NCBI GenBank assembly: GCA_018902385.1
Contig: JABSSW010000004.1
Coordinates: 744,001 to 808,000 of the forward strand
DNA from: Physcia stellaris
Taxonomy: Eukaryota; Ascomycota; Lecanoromycetes; Caliciales; Physciaceae
DNA length: 64,000 nt
Reading direction: 5' to 3'
Part shown: piece by piece, positions 1-11,654 of the stretch
Layout of the letters: each line of letters begins with the position of its first letter
Numbering within the stretch: the first letter of the stretch is position 1
Position numbers and translations under genes: made by a program
Notes under the pieces: generated by a model
Seen by the model: the letters and a program-made list of their open reading frames with translations, nothing else
What the model was told of the DNA's origin: nothing
Database searches by the model: none

Positions 1-346
1 TTATTGTAATCAGCGATGGAAGAGCTTACCATTCCAAGTAGTCAGCCGGAGTCCCATATTGAAGGTGGAATTTTCCGTCGCTTCATGGTTTTATGAGACC
101 AGCACAGGACAAATCGTCGGTTACTGAAGCCTAAAAGTTCGCAAAACGCGAACCCCGGTCTTCACCTTGTTGTTCATCGAGTTCCAGTAGAGCAATTGTC
201 ATGAAGCCAATCACAGATGACATCTCCGCTTAGTCAGACTTGCTAGCTCCCAGTTACCGAATGAGTCCTAGTACCGACTGCCCGGACTTCCACCTTCAGA
301 CTTGCAGAGAGCAAATCGACAGCTCTCCTATTCAGAAACGACAATA
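1..346. other. No gene recognised
   Basis: Balanced-composition sequence upstream of the COX6A-like gene. I see no convincing reading frame, RNA gene or repeat. The last part is probably the 5' leader and promoter of the gene that starts at 347. Confidence 0.4.
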
Positions 347-899
347 ATGCTTGCTCAACATCTGGCCCTGCGCGCAAAAGCACCTTTCAGCCGATGTGCT
401 GGCTCACCAATCCTCCGTCATACCCTTCAACGACGTCTCGCAAGTTCCGGCGGACAGCCCCCACTCACAGGTGCGGCGGACAATGCCTTCAATAGGGAAA
501 GACTCGCAGTGAAGCAGCACGCTGCCGAGTCAAGTGGTGAGCTACGATTCTGCCGCAGTGTTGGTTTTGAACGGCGCAGATGCTTACTGTTCCGCAAGAT
601 CTCTGGCGAAAACTGATGATCTAGTAAGCTTTTGGCGCAGCACTTCGTAGAGCCTCGGAGAGCTTACACAGTGAAGCGTTACGGTCCCCTGCTTGATCCT
701 CGCCGCGCTGAACGCCAAGAACCTATGGGACGAGCACTGGGAGCACGAAAAGCATAGACCGCCTTTGGAGGAGCGAGTTCAATATCCCTACCAGAACATC
801 AGAACAAAAGCTTTCCCTTTTGGTGATGGTGACAAGGTGAGCATTGAGTTAATGATCTTATGGGGTTCTTACTAACCAAATTGGTGCATAGACATTGTT
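347..899 (+). CDS. cox13: Cytochrome c oxidase subunit 6A-like (COX13), frame disturbed
   Basis: Nuclear subunit of mitochondrial complex IV in the inner membrane. The first exon (ATG at 347) begins MLAQHLALRAKAP, an arginine-rich presequence, and continues NAFNRERLAVKQHAAESS, as in fungal COX6A. A GTGAGC donor lies at 537. From about 681 the protein resumes with VPCLILAALNAKNLWDEHW and then PPLEERVQYPYQNIRTK and GDGDK, the family's core. A GTGAGC donor at 837 and acceptor at 891 lead to an 8-base exon (892-899) encoding the expected TLF, followed by GTAAGT. Problems: the phase-1 first donor does not join the second exon in frame, TGA lies at 672-674 in the second-exon frame, the membrane-segment start (LWRK..) is absent, and no normal C-terminal exon (W.D.VNYH) follows 899. 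It may be a decayed duplicate, or the intact gene with sequence errors. Confidence 0.72.
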
Positions 900-1409
900 G
901 TAAGTACTTTCCATTCTTATTCCCTGGCCCTTGTAAACTGCTGGGCTTGGCCAAAGGACACATTGAAAGCACGAGTGAGCTCGAAGTAAGGAGCGGGATG
1001 AGATGTGCAACGAGCCTTTTAGCGCTTCTTGGTTGGAAGCCCATGAGACGTGGCCAATCGTTCAAAATTTGACGCATGTGTTTAAAGTGAGATGGGAAAT
1101 TTTGCACACGTCAGGAGGAAAGCGCACCGATAAAAAAGGATTTTGTCTCGAGCTTGACGGCGATTGATCTTCGAGACGAGGCTAATCTGGAGTTCTAGTT
1201 GGAACGATAAGGTGAACTACAAAAAGCCAACAGAATAAAGATGACTGAAGAGGAGTAAGACCCAGGTGGGTAAGGAATCCTGACTGTAGATTCGCCAGAT
1301 AGATACAGGCCTTGAACATCCAGTCAGTCTACACTGTTGATTGCACCAGTGTCTTGACGTTTTCGGCCACTTCGGTCCAGGTGTGAGCGGATTGCGTTGA
1401 AGCTAGCAA
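900..1409. other. Intergenic, no gene recognised
   Basis: This stretch separates the COX6A-like gene from the 3' end of APC5. If the COX6A-like gene is intact, its last intron and last exon should lie in the first part, but I could not identify a family-like C-terminus. I see no RNA gene or repeat. Confidence 0.4.
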
Positions 1410-4052
1410 TTAAGTCAAGTCCTTCGCTGCTCTCTTGATATCTAAATACTTTGCGGCACAATCATTAGCTAAGACCGGGTCGCCATTCAGGTGCATAATC
1501 GTAGCCTTTTTAGCCATCATCTCACATTGCCCTCTGACATCTTCTATACTTGAGAACTCATCGAAGGATCGGTCAATATATCCCAAAGCCTTCGTCAAGC
1601 GCTCTTTACGTTGCAACGACTCCACTGGAGCATCCCCCGCCATCCCCATATGAGCATCCGCGAGATGCGAGAACGACTGCGCTGCAAGCTCACAATCCTC
1701 GCATTCGAGTACCTGCGGCATTATGTTCTCCATCAGTCGCGCAGCTGCCTCAAACTCCCTCACATTGATTAAGATTCGGCTAACGGCACCAACAGCTTCC
1801 CAGAGTGCTGGTAGTATCTTGGCGTTATGGGCTAGACTGGCTGCCCTTAGAGCCACCGAAAACCCCTTCTGGGGAATACCTGCCTTGTCATAGATTCTAG
1901 CCTTCAAAATCATGAGCTTGGTACGATGGAAAACGTCGGCTTCCGAGTTATTCAACTTCGTGGCCAATTCCTCGAGGATGTCCATGGCAGTCGAGTAGTT
2001 GCGGCTTCGAATATGAAGATCAATCTCCAGAACCGCAATATTGAACAACAAATCCGCCTCAAGCTTCTGACTTGCTCGAAGCTGAGACAGAACATGGTCT
2101 GCCGCTACCAGATGGTCCCTGTTTGAATGTCAGCAGGGCTCCATCTGTAGACTTTGATCAGTCTGACTTGTGAAGGTGGCTCTGCAGCTTCAACATCCCC
2201 ATGCAGGCTGTCCAGTAGTGGTATTGCTTAAGCGTTCGCAAAGCCTCGTGGTCAACCCCCTCCATGCGAGCCAAAGCATCTTCATACCGACCCTTCAGGG
2301 CAAGCTACACATTTGTTAGCAATTCAATCACTGTTGTAGGAAAGCACACGGATCTACAAACCAATTTGGCGCTCTTACACGTGCAGCGAATGACATCCTC
2401 GAGTGGGGATGGGCCAGCGTAGCAATTTGCGTAGATATCCTGGTTTAGAGAAGCCTGGCAGCTTACACCTATCTACTCTCAGCATGCCAATGTCTTTCCG
2501 CTACTGGTATGAGCCTTGATATTACCAAGTCTGCCGAAAAGCGATGATTGCATTGCCATCTGGCTCCCAATCGCATTTACAACGTCTTTGATGAGGTTTA
2601 GATGGGATGCTTTAGTAACGTTTTCGAATGCTAGCGCCACACTTTCACCCTGAGTTCGTTGCGAATTCAGTCTAATCCCAAGTTCCGACACACAGGACCT
2701 CAAGTGAGACCACTTACACTGCTTAAAGATAGCTTAGCCTCGCTCAACAGCGTCGTGCTCAGCAAACTCCACATGTTAGATTCTCTGGCTTTGGCTTTGA
2801 GGAAAGCCAAAGCTTCTCTCTCCGTACCCAACACACCTTCTTTTTGGATGTCTGCCATTTCCTCGGGGTGTTCTTTGCCGAAATGATATAACCAGCTGAG
2901 ACTATAATTTAGACAGCCCATGTCGTTGTTCTCCCGAGCGGTAGATATTGCTTCTTGCATGGCTACTACTGCTTCGGCGAAGGATCCGAAGTCTGCTTGC
3001 AGAACAGCGAGATTGAGCAAAGCGTATTGGTAGAAGGTGCGGTCTTTGTGGTGCATCGTGTAGTCGAAGTAGCGGTGAAGGTTATCAAATGATGTAGGAT
3101 AGTCGCCAGCTTTCCACGCATCCAGAAATCTATGATATTGATCAGAAGTCTCCAAAGCTAGAATCGGGGGTCATGCAAGTACTCCACGTAATGCGAGAGA
3201 CTTGGAACGGTGACGCCGTTATGGATCATGCTCCGAAGTTGGGATTTTACGTCAGATGAGAGCCTGCTGCCCATCTCTCCAGCACACCTTAACATTGCTA
3301 ACGTTGGTATGTCAAAGGGATAGAAACGTACTTTGCATCTGCTCGACTTGGTATTCTAAAAGCTTCTCTACATCCTCAGTACTTATGTTGGCATCGTTCA
3401 GGGAGGAGTTGGCGATGTCGCCGTATATCACTCTGCTGATTAGTTCTTCGGACACAACGGGTTCTCTGTCTAAATTTTTGTCTAGGTTCGCATCGATGCT
3501 GGCACTCTTTCCTGGATGTCTCCTACTCCATGCCTTTATCGTAGGGCTCCGATAAGTGATAAAGCTCTTCCATAGAGTGATACCGTCATGAAATTGCAGC
3601 CTAGTAAACTCTAATTGGCATCTCCGGACGAATGCTCCCAGCGGAGAGGATCGGGATAAGAGAGTACGCCTAGACCTGGAGGCATTCGACTCCTCGGTAT
3701 CCTGCTCGTCTCGAGATTTCTCAAGCAGGAGAGATGTCGTGTCGAAGAAAAGATGTAGAGCATCGAAAGAGTTGATTTCCCATAGCTTATTGAGTAAAAG
3801 ATCCCAAAGAGTCCGACCAGGTATGACTGACGTTTGCGTTATCGTAGCCTGCTGAAGAGCCGCGATGGGGAGTGTAAAGCCATGATTGTTCTCTGAAGAA
3901 GGGTTTTGAGATGCACGAGAGTGGACAGGCAGGAGGTGAGCTACAAGAAAAGAGAGGATAGGAATAGTTGCTGCTGAAGGGACCAAGGACTCTGCATAAA
4001 GGGAGATCAGGGCAAGGAGACCTATCTTCGATGGCGTGAGATAGCGAGACAT
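1410..4052 (-). CDS. apc5: Anaphase-promoting complex subunit 5
   Basis: Scaffold subunit of the APC/C ubiquitin ligase, with TPR-like helices, acting in the nucleus at mitosis. The N-terminus MSRYLTPSKIGLLALISLY and the segments FVRRCQLEFTRLQFHDG, HRYFDYTMHHKDRTFYQYAL and PLEDVIRCTCKSA are hallmark APC5 stretches. I read exon 1 as 3332-4052 (donor GTACGT), exon 2 as 2718-3157 (donor GTAAGT), exon 3 from 2649 downward (68-bp intron before it), an exon around 2360-2455, one around 2172-2304, and a last exon 1410-2118. The length, about 740-760 residues, fits the family. The junction between the exon ending near 2520 and the one starting near 2455 does not phase with the only good donor and acceptor I see, so that boundary is uncertain. 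Confidence 0.93.
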
Positions 4053-4516
4053 TGGTTATGTTATGAGAGCGATAGCATCTTGGTATACCTTGCAGCTTCA
4101 ATGGAAGCCACTCGGCCTGGATTTTTGACTATTTGGGTAATTGTCGTGTTTCGGCATTGGGATTTTCACTTAGTTTGGCAAGATATGTTGGAGATGTCTC
4201 TTGATAATTATTCATATGTGGTCCAGCACACACAATGTGAACATCTCCCGTGTTCATATGCCGTTAACTTATCTGCATGAATTCCAAACTTCTGACTACG
4301 AGCTGTTGATACGGAATACGTGTTTACCCGTTATCACCGCTAATTATTATCTATTCAAGGCGTCTGCTAAGGCTACGTTCCAAGGGCCACAGCATGCATC
4401 TAAAGCACGTCATGAGCCTTCCATATTGGGTTGTAACGAACAATTGTGAAGAGAGTCCCCATCGTAGAACGAATTGCTATCCCAGAGGTCTTCCATCCCT
4501 CGGTTCTTACATTGAT
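4053..4516. other. Intergenic between apc5 start and CIA30 stop
   Basis: Holds the apc5 promoter region and the 3' side of the CIA30-domain gene. Short open frames here do not resemble known proteins. Nothing else is seen. Confidence 0.4.
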
Positions 4517-5263
4517 TTACATCTCCAAGTTGGAGCCTTCAGCAACTTTCTTTTCATCGACGCCTTCCGTCTGGCGGTTGGTAGCCCACACTGCGCTTAC
4601 TGCTAAGTCGAATGGTCCTGGTACTCTGTCTGTCAAGCCTATACCCACAGTCCTAACCTTTTGAGTCAGCATTTCTGTCTGGGGCTCCACCACCTGGCCG
4701 TAATTTGTTCTAACGAATTCCCCCCACTTGATAAACACAGTCTCCCATTGCCCTGGATTTTGTGCATATAGCCGATGCTGATGTATATCCGTATGTACGA
4801 TTGATTCTGTCTGCACATTTACAAAGTATTTTCTTCCGTCTGACTTGAACCTAAGCGCCAGAAACGCGTATGGGTCCATATTCCAAAGGCTTTTGCCGAA
4901 TAGAGTTGCAGGTCTATCGTGATTTCGCCAGGCAGCATAGCCAGTCCGCTGAATTTCGGGCCTGTTCTTGGGTAGATCAATCGATATGTTACCATGAAAT
5001 CGAGCATGGGCGGGCTCAGAGCCGCTGTGAGGTATGTGCTCAAGCAAGACGGTAGAATAACCCCCCATATCGGCATCCGACATTGTCTTGCACGATTGAA
5101 TGGTTGACGGGTCGCTGAAGTCGAGGATGCTGAATGGCTTGGTAGGGGTTTTGATGGCCTCAAACGTAAAAGCTTCATCATCCGTTAGCGCCCAGATTCA
5201 GGATTGATCGCTCGAAGCGCAGCGGAGTGTAAAAAACATTGCAAGTTGCTTAGACGCACCCAT
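4517..5263 (-). CDS. CIA30/NDUFAF1-domain protein
   Basis: The family includes the complex I intermediate-associated protein 30, which assists NADH:ubiquinone oxidoreductase assembly in mitochondria; many fungi also have short CIA30-domain paralogues. Visible signature parts are EAFTFEAIKTPTKPFSILDF, SDADMGGYSTVLLEHIPH, the beta-sandwich stretch with YFVNVQT and QWETVFIKWGEF, and the C-terminal KVRTVGIGLTDRVPGPFDL. The frame is open from about 5197 down to the stop at 4517. Reading further upstream, the same frame has ATG at 5263 (MGASKQLAMFF...) but a TGA at 5200-5198 lies between them. Either a 5' exon is misread or there is a single-base defect. The first in-frame ATG below the TGA is at 5083, which would cut the domain, so I do not favour it. 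Whether it is the true assembly factor or a paralogue cannot be decided here. Confidence 0.8.
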
Positions 5264-5907
5264 AGCGGAGAGTCTCTTGAACTCATCAAGACTGCGCTTG
5301 GCAAAGCTCGATGCGAGCATTTGCGCTGATGGGCGCATTATGAATGCCCAGTACGGTAGGTATTGCGATCAGAAAATCAACCCCCTCACGCGAGCTTCGT
5401 GAATATTTCTCCTCGAAGCACTTGGCAAATATAAGTTGTGCATGCTATTCGTGAAGATTTGAATGGTGGTCTACGGTGACGATTGGTAGGGTGGACATGT
5501 AGTAAAGGAAGCGAAGAGAAGGTTAAGTGGCGTGTTCAACGTTGTTGTGCAATCCCAAAGATCTTACATAGTTGATGCAGTGTAAGCCCCTGAACCCTAC
5601 TATACTCCGTGAATTTCAGTGTATTCTCATCATATAGTACTAGTAGTAATTATGCACCCATGCTCGCTTGGCAGGAATAGGAATCACGAGCACTAAGGCA
5701 AGGTAAACGAGCGGAGCCATCACGTGATAGAACGACATGCTTCAGCTTGTGGTTCGCCAACTCCGCCAGCTACAGTGATATATGCTGGGCAAACAGCTAA
5801 ATACATTTCTAACTTGGATAGATAGTCTGGTTCATATGCCATCATTAAAACCTGACGATTGAGGTTCTCTTCTAGGCTGGCGGAGCCTTTCGGTGACACC
5901 TCCGGTC
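5264..5907. other. Intergenic, no gene recognised
   Basis: AT-moderate sequence between the CIA30-domain gene and the 3' end of the symporter gene. No family-like reading frame is seen. It probably includes the CIA30 gene's promoter. Confidence 0.4.
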
Positions 5908-7583
5908 TCAGAAAAATCTTCCTTTCAAGGAAGAGGTTTTGCCATTGGCGAAATGTTGTTGATCCTCGTCCAAAGAGTCTTGGCGCCCAATGTAGTCTGC
6001 AGCTTCGAGAGGACGGGGACGGTCGAAGGCGTCAAAACGGCGGCCTTTGACCTTGGCGGTAACCCATAGGCACAAAATGCGGAGAGCAAATGCACCAAAG
6101 CCCCAAAGCAGACCACCAATTGGTGCAGCTAGAAAAGCACCTGGCGAGAGATCAGCGTACCGTTCTTTTTGTCGGTTCTCAGAGCAAATTATACCAAATG
6201 CACTCCAATCTTCTGCGTAAAGACCACTCTCCAGGAGCATCAGATTCGCCCCGTCCTGAGCGTTGCCAAAATAGATGGTGCCGAAAATGAACACTGTCAG
6301 CATCCCTCCCAGACCACCGGCAACGACCTCAAACCCCCGCCACCAATAACAATGATCATTCAGACCGATGACGAGTACCGGAATTGAGCTTGCGCTGACA
6401 AGGTCGGAGATAAGGTAGATTTGCAGTATGTCAGGACTTTTGAGTGCCACGACAACCGCTGGGATTATGACGAGAACTACCGCCAACCGAATGAACCATA
6501 TATTTAGTTTGTTGCGAAACAGATCATTGCTGCCGGTAGATACCATTGCTGACTGCAGACTATCCAGAGCCGCTGTGCTGAGGGAAATGGTCATGACTAG
6601 TACAATGCCAACCACCCATGCTGGAAGCTGTCCCAGCAGAAGGAAAAGAGCAACACTCCCATCCTGCGGAGGGTCTCCAGGCCAGGCTCCCGTCCATGCC
6701 GCGAGAAGGCCTGTGGCGCCTACCAGGGTGAGAATACAGGTGACGGCAACGGTGGCAATGGTAGTCCCGATGACCAGGTCTTTATCAGTCTTTGAAGCAA
6801 ATGTACGCATCCAAAAGCCAGAGATAAAGAAGTCGTTGGTCAGAATAGCCACAGGGAGGATGTAAATGAGTTGCCAGCCCAGTAAACTAGAATTGAGAAA
6901 GCCGGACGAATCGATGAGACTCCTGTCAATATGGGTCTCGGCGCCAACAGCGATGACTGCTATTACAATTAATCCAGCGACCATGGCCCCTTGAATGTTG
7001 TCGGTGATGAAGGAGATTCGGAAACCGCCAAGAGCTATTAGGTGTTAGAAAGGTCGGTCAAGCAAGAAAGTGAAACTCCCATGTATAGGCTGTGGTGACA
7101 GCGCATTCCACGACAACCGCGGGAAGGCCATAAAGGCCTGTCAAAGCGTTGACTATCTGCTGAAGAGCGGAGAGCTCTGCGACCATATAAAGAAATATAG
7201 TGATAAGCCTGAGATATCTGTTTAGCAAACCTTAGTTTTGCCGACATGTTTATTAAAGCGTACGTCAGAAGGCTTAAGTAAAGCGCAGTTACGGGACCAT
7301 ATCGTTGCCGGGTCCACTCTGTGAGGACGAAACCCTCTGGACATTTTCTTCGGATGATTGGGCCTAGGAAGCCAAATACCAGGAGCGGTAATGCTGATGA
7401 AAGGGCATAAACGACAAGCCCTTGAACACCGGCGATAGTAGATATCTCAGGATAAGTGAACAAAATGCCAGAACCAAGAGCTGATGGTTGGAAGAACAGC
7501 CTATGGTCAGCGGTCTCCGTCTCAAAGGGGGATGGGGGGGCCAAGACAGAAAAGGGGTAAGCGGCAGCACGTTCCTCACGCAA
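5908..7583 (-). CDS. DUR3-type urea/solute symporter (SSS family), 5' end unresolved
   Basis: Plasma-membrane solute:cation symporter of the sodium/solute symporter family; the closest resemblance is to fungal urea transporters of the DUR3 group. Recognisable parts in order are GSGILFTYPEISTIAGVQG, PIIRRKCPEGFVLTEWTRQR, the segment around 7210-7085 reading FLYMVAELSALQQIVNALTG, then VAGLIVIAVIAVGAE, LTNDFFISGFWMRTFASKT and a run of hydrophobic helices to LRILCLWVTAKVKGRRFDAF. I see introns near 7205-7245, near 7020-7080, and a short one near 6140-6187. The usual first helices of the family should lie upstream of 7583; sequence at 7600-7800 on this strand has a few similar residues, but I could not fix a start. 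About 14 hydrophobic segments are expected and most are visible. Confidence 0.85.
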
Positions 7584-9077
7584 GCATTATCTTGATCGAG
7601 TATTTACGGTGCAATCTCAGCTTCGTACAAGCAGGCTTCTAGGATCTCTCCAGGCCAAGCGCATGAAGGTGGATCGACGAAGCCTGCCAGTAACCAGCGC
7701 CCGTAGTGAAGCCGCGCTTGACTTTGGCCAACCCATATCAACATGCCGTTTCCAGCGTGTGATAAGAAATTGACCTCGGTCGGCGTTGTTTCTGCAGGTA
7801 CGAACCTCTTCGCTGAGATGTTGTCTCATGATGCCCTCAATCAGATAAGCTTCCTCGCGGCTGATGAAGACGTTCCTCCAGATTCCTTCGGAGCCGTTGC
7901 TGCCGCTTCAAGGAGCAATTGCAGGTGTGCTGACGCACTCACCCGAAGCTATGAAGTTCAAGGCAAGTGGGAATGCTACAGACGCCGTCAGTCGATGCTA
8001 CGAAAGGATAAGGTGGAGATGGAGATAGAGAGAATGCCCCAGTCACGGTGACTAGGTTCTGGAGACAATCTCTCATTTGTGGGCACAGTCTTAGCTAACC
8101 CTTCTGTGTTCGGTTGCTTGCTAGGAACTCTGACTTGGTTTGATGTCGCCATCGCCAGGCAATGTAAAGACCGGAAATCCTAGATTGATCTACTCAGTGA
8201 AGAAGCCAAGGCATGCGGGATCCCACGGGCCTACAGAAAGGCCCCATATGTGAGGTAGATGATGGCATTAGAGGCCTGGAATGATGGTTGACCCATGACG
8301 AGACTTCTTTGCTAGATTTTTGCAAATCCTTTTCGAAATTGTACGGAAAGACAGGTTGGATGGTGCAGTTCACCCACGAATATCTCAATGTATCTGGTGG
8401 GGCATCTGGCTCGGTTGGGAAGAGGGTCTTGGCACGCTCCAGGCGGCGCAGTCGAGTGTTCATCTGATGCCAACGTACGACCGGCCGCATCTGAAGTTGG
8501 ATAGTATCATATGTAGATGAGACAGTACATATCATGAGCCATCATTGACTGCTCCATCTGCGTCAGGCCCAACGGTCTGTACGCAAAGGTAAAGTCCAGT
8601 CGGCCTTTTCTTCAATAATAACCTTGCAGGAGCAGTGTTGAGAGAAAGACGTTTGAATTGTATTTCTTTTTTGTAGATTCGCCTCTAGTAACTAATAAGC
8701 AAGTAAATTGCAACATCTACACATATCATCTCTAGCTTTTGTAGGTTGAAGCACACAGTAGATCATACAGGTTTAGGATTACAAGAATATGAAACATCAA
8801 CTCCGAATGCATCTATACCAATACCAAGGTCGGCGACGATGATATCAGGTATGAGATTGCAGACAGTAGATTGAATGGCGAAAGCAAAGATGCAAATTGC
8901 GCCCAGACACAGTGCTCGTGCCAGAGCGACAGTATGCCACAGATAAGTTTGGTGAAAAGGAGGAGTATGGAGCCGCCGGATACCCTTGAGGAGCTGCCGG
9001 TGCCGACAGCTGGACAACCATAGCGACAGCGACAGCGATAGCGACTATATCGGTCTTGATCTTGGAGGGCACAGCCT
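7584..9077. other. Upstream region of the symporter; no firm gene
   Basis: The first 300-400 bases probably contain the missing 5' exon(s) of the symporter gene. A 113-codon frame on the minus strand at 8194-8535 is the longest remaining open frame but resembles nothing I know. From 8540 to 9077 the sequence is the 3' flank of the RRM gene; a short hexamer repeat (AGCGAC units) sits near 9020-9045. Confidence 0.35.
9020..9045. repeat. Short AGCGAC hexamer repeat
   Basis: About four imperfect copies of a six-base unit lie just downstream of the RRM gene's stop codon, so probably in its 3' UTR. No function can be assigned. Confidence 0.6.
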
Positions 9078-11654
9078 CTAATTCTTGACTTCATTACTTG
9101 CTGCAGGTGTAGCAGAAGTAGTCTCGTTGCTGTTGGCACCGGCTGGAGGTGGCCACTGATAGTTACTCCGAGCTGGCAATGGTTGCGGATACTGAGGATA
9201 TTGGACATACTGAGGTGGTGCTGCAGGGTACTGCATCTGTGTCATCTGTCCCATGACCGGCGGCACGTATAGATTGCCATGCACCTGCAGGTTGCTTGGC
9301 GACTCGCTATCTATCGTAGCGGATGGCGACACATACGGTCCGTACTGAGACTGGTTGTAGTGTGGATAGTAAGAGTACGCCCCAGAACCGTAGCCTGAAG
9401 CAGGCAATGCCTGGACCTGAGCAGCGGCATTGGCCATGCCAATGGACACACCGCGCTGGAAGAGCATGGCAAGTGCTTCTTGATTGTCAGCAAGGTATCG
9501 ATTGCGAGGGCTACCGCCAGACACGAAGGAGAGATCACGACGGTTGTAGTTGTCGACGGATTCCTTGTGCTCTACGCGAAGGCGGCTCCCGTGTAGAGTG
9601 ACACCTTGGGAGATAGCGAATGTCGCTTCATCATATGAGGTGTATTCGACGAAGGCAAAGATATTCACTCCATTCGCTGGGCTCGGTTTAGCGCGGCACA
9701 AAAGATAAAGGGAGGGAAATCTGACCATTCACAGATGGCTTCCGAACGATTTCCACGTTTCGGACATTGCCATAAGCTCCGAATGTACCTCTTAACACCT
9801 CCTCATTGACATTAGGTGGGAGATTGCCCACGAAGACAGAGCATAGATCAAGAGCACGTCTATTGCTAGCCTGCGGCGAGGCAAAAGGTCGACGTGGATA
9901 GCCGGGACTACCACGCTGGGAGGATACTGGAGACTCGAAGGCGCGGTTTGAAATACGAGCCCGTATCTCATCTGGCATCCGGGGTTGCTCCAAACGGTAC
10001 AGGTGGTGATCGCGGAATCCCTGTCAGCTAGTCAGCGACCACGACGGTAGTCTACCAGAATGCTTACCGCTTGGGCATCGCGGCAATCCTGGAAAAACGC
10101 GAACATAATCCAAATCCCCTCCGGAAGACGGAACATCTCCTTGTCGGTCTGTGTACAGAACCAGACCCGTTCGAGGGCACCGTAGCGACCCATGATCTGA
10201 CGAGCTTCTTCTTCGGAGATTGGATCGCCAGTGACCTTCGACAAATACAATGAACCTGAGCAACATTAGCCGAAAGTACAAACAGCACGTGGAGCTGTGC
10301 TATTTTCTTACGATTTACTTTGGCAACTTCAGTACGGCAAGCACGGCCATCCACCTCCATACCACGACCGCAAGTAATGGCGCGCTGGGCATCACCTACA
10401 TTCTTGTAATTGTTAGTGTCGTCCAAATAGCGGGAGTGGAGGTTCAGTACCTCGTACTGGCAAAACGCAAAAGGCATGCCTTTATTATCGCGGCGGATTT
10501 TAACGTAGCAATTACCAAAGATTTGGAAGGCGTTGGTAACCGAGTACTCAAGCTGCTCATCCGTCTTTGTGGATACAAGACTAATATGCTGTCAGTCGCT
10601 CCATGGTCGTTGGGAGTGGGTTCATTACTTTGCTACAAAAACGCAAGCGTTGGGTGGCAAGATAGCTTGGGCATTATCACCCGACAGCTGGATTCCAGCT
10701 CTATCTTCACGAGGACGGAAAGGGGATCCATTCCCTTGCAATGTCAGGTACAAGGTTGCAGCAACAGTGAGTTACTCACCTTGACTGGAACCTTGACTAG
10801 TCCGATTGGAAACAAAAGGGTCGTCAACGCGGGCAGACTGGCGTACAAAGCCTTCTCCGCGGCGCCAAGATGGGCTCTCCATAATCTCTTGGTGGCGGCG
10901 GGCTGTAGGAGAGGAATTGTTGGATGGAGTGTATCCGGCGCCATGCCTCGCCATGTCATTAGACGACGACGGGCTTGCAAGTGCCAGTGCATTGGTACGA
11001 ATAGAGGTGTCTCGGCGGTCAGACACTAATGAACTCTGGGTTTCACGGGCACCAGCTGGAGATATGGAAATGAACTGGATGGAGTCGTCGAGTACGGCTG
11101 CTTTCAACGAATCTGCCAGAGCCTGAGTGGGATCTGTGGAATTGATCAGTGGGGACGTCGAAGCAAACAGAGCGGATTGATTGACGAGGATGCAACGATC
11201 GGGGATATCCCAGCAGAGATCCACCATCGGTCGACAGTATCATTGCATTGAGATGGAGGTCCAGCTAACAGCTCTGGTACGAGCGGAATTATTCCAATAC
11301 AGAGACACAGCTGTACATGATATGCAACGGTAGAGAAGGGGAATGCTGCTCTTGGAAGCTGGAAAAGACTACCTCACCTTGAGCGTGGACTTCATGAGGG
11401 GTTGCCGGTACGCTTGCGGAGCCCGCAGTGTCTCCATACGTGCTCGCCGGAGACGGCTCATGCAAGGAAGCATGATTGGCATTGGAGGCTGAGGTTGTGG
11501 AAGAGAGCTGAGAAGCATGGGCGTTGGCCTTGTCGGGCGTAGCAGGTGAGCCAGGCATTTCTACTTGCTCTCCGGAGGCAATTGGAAGGAATGTGGTCGA
11601 GGTGCTATCAATTAAGGCGAAGGAAGGTGGGAGAGCTTGAGACAGCTTTGTCAC
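9078..11654 (-). CDS. RNA-binding protein with three RRM domains
   Basis: Probable mRNA-binding protein. The N-terminal exon (ATG 11654, donor at 11377) is Ser/Thr/Pro/Ala-rich and disordered. RRM1 spans roughly 10640-10370, with RNP2 near CVFVAN and RNP1 as KGMPFAFCQYE. RRM2 starts near 10255 (SLYLSKVTGDPISEEEARQI) with WIMFAFFQDCRDA as a divergent RNP1. RRM3 lies at 9840-9600, with RNP2 CSVFVGNLPPNVNEE and RNP1 as NIFAFVEYTSYDEA. The C-terminal tail is rich in Tyr, Pro and Gln (YVQYPQYPQP), a low-complexity region typical of RNP-granule proteins. There are at least six introns, for example donors at 10779 and near 10630 and a break inside RRM3 near 9690-9740. The junction between exon 1 and exon 2 (near 11230) is not certain. 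The domain order is clear but I cannot tie it to one named orthologue. Confidence 0.87.

Noticed and set aside
10250-11029. 259-codon plus-strand open frame as a gene
   Set aside because: It is antisense to the exons of the three-RRM protein, whose minus-strand frames contain clear RNP motifs and splice sites.
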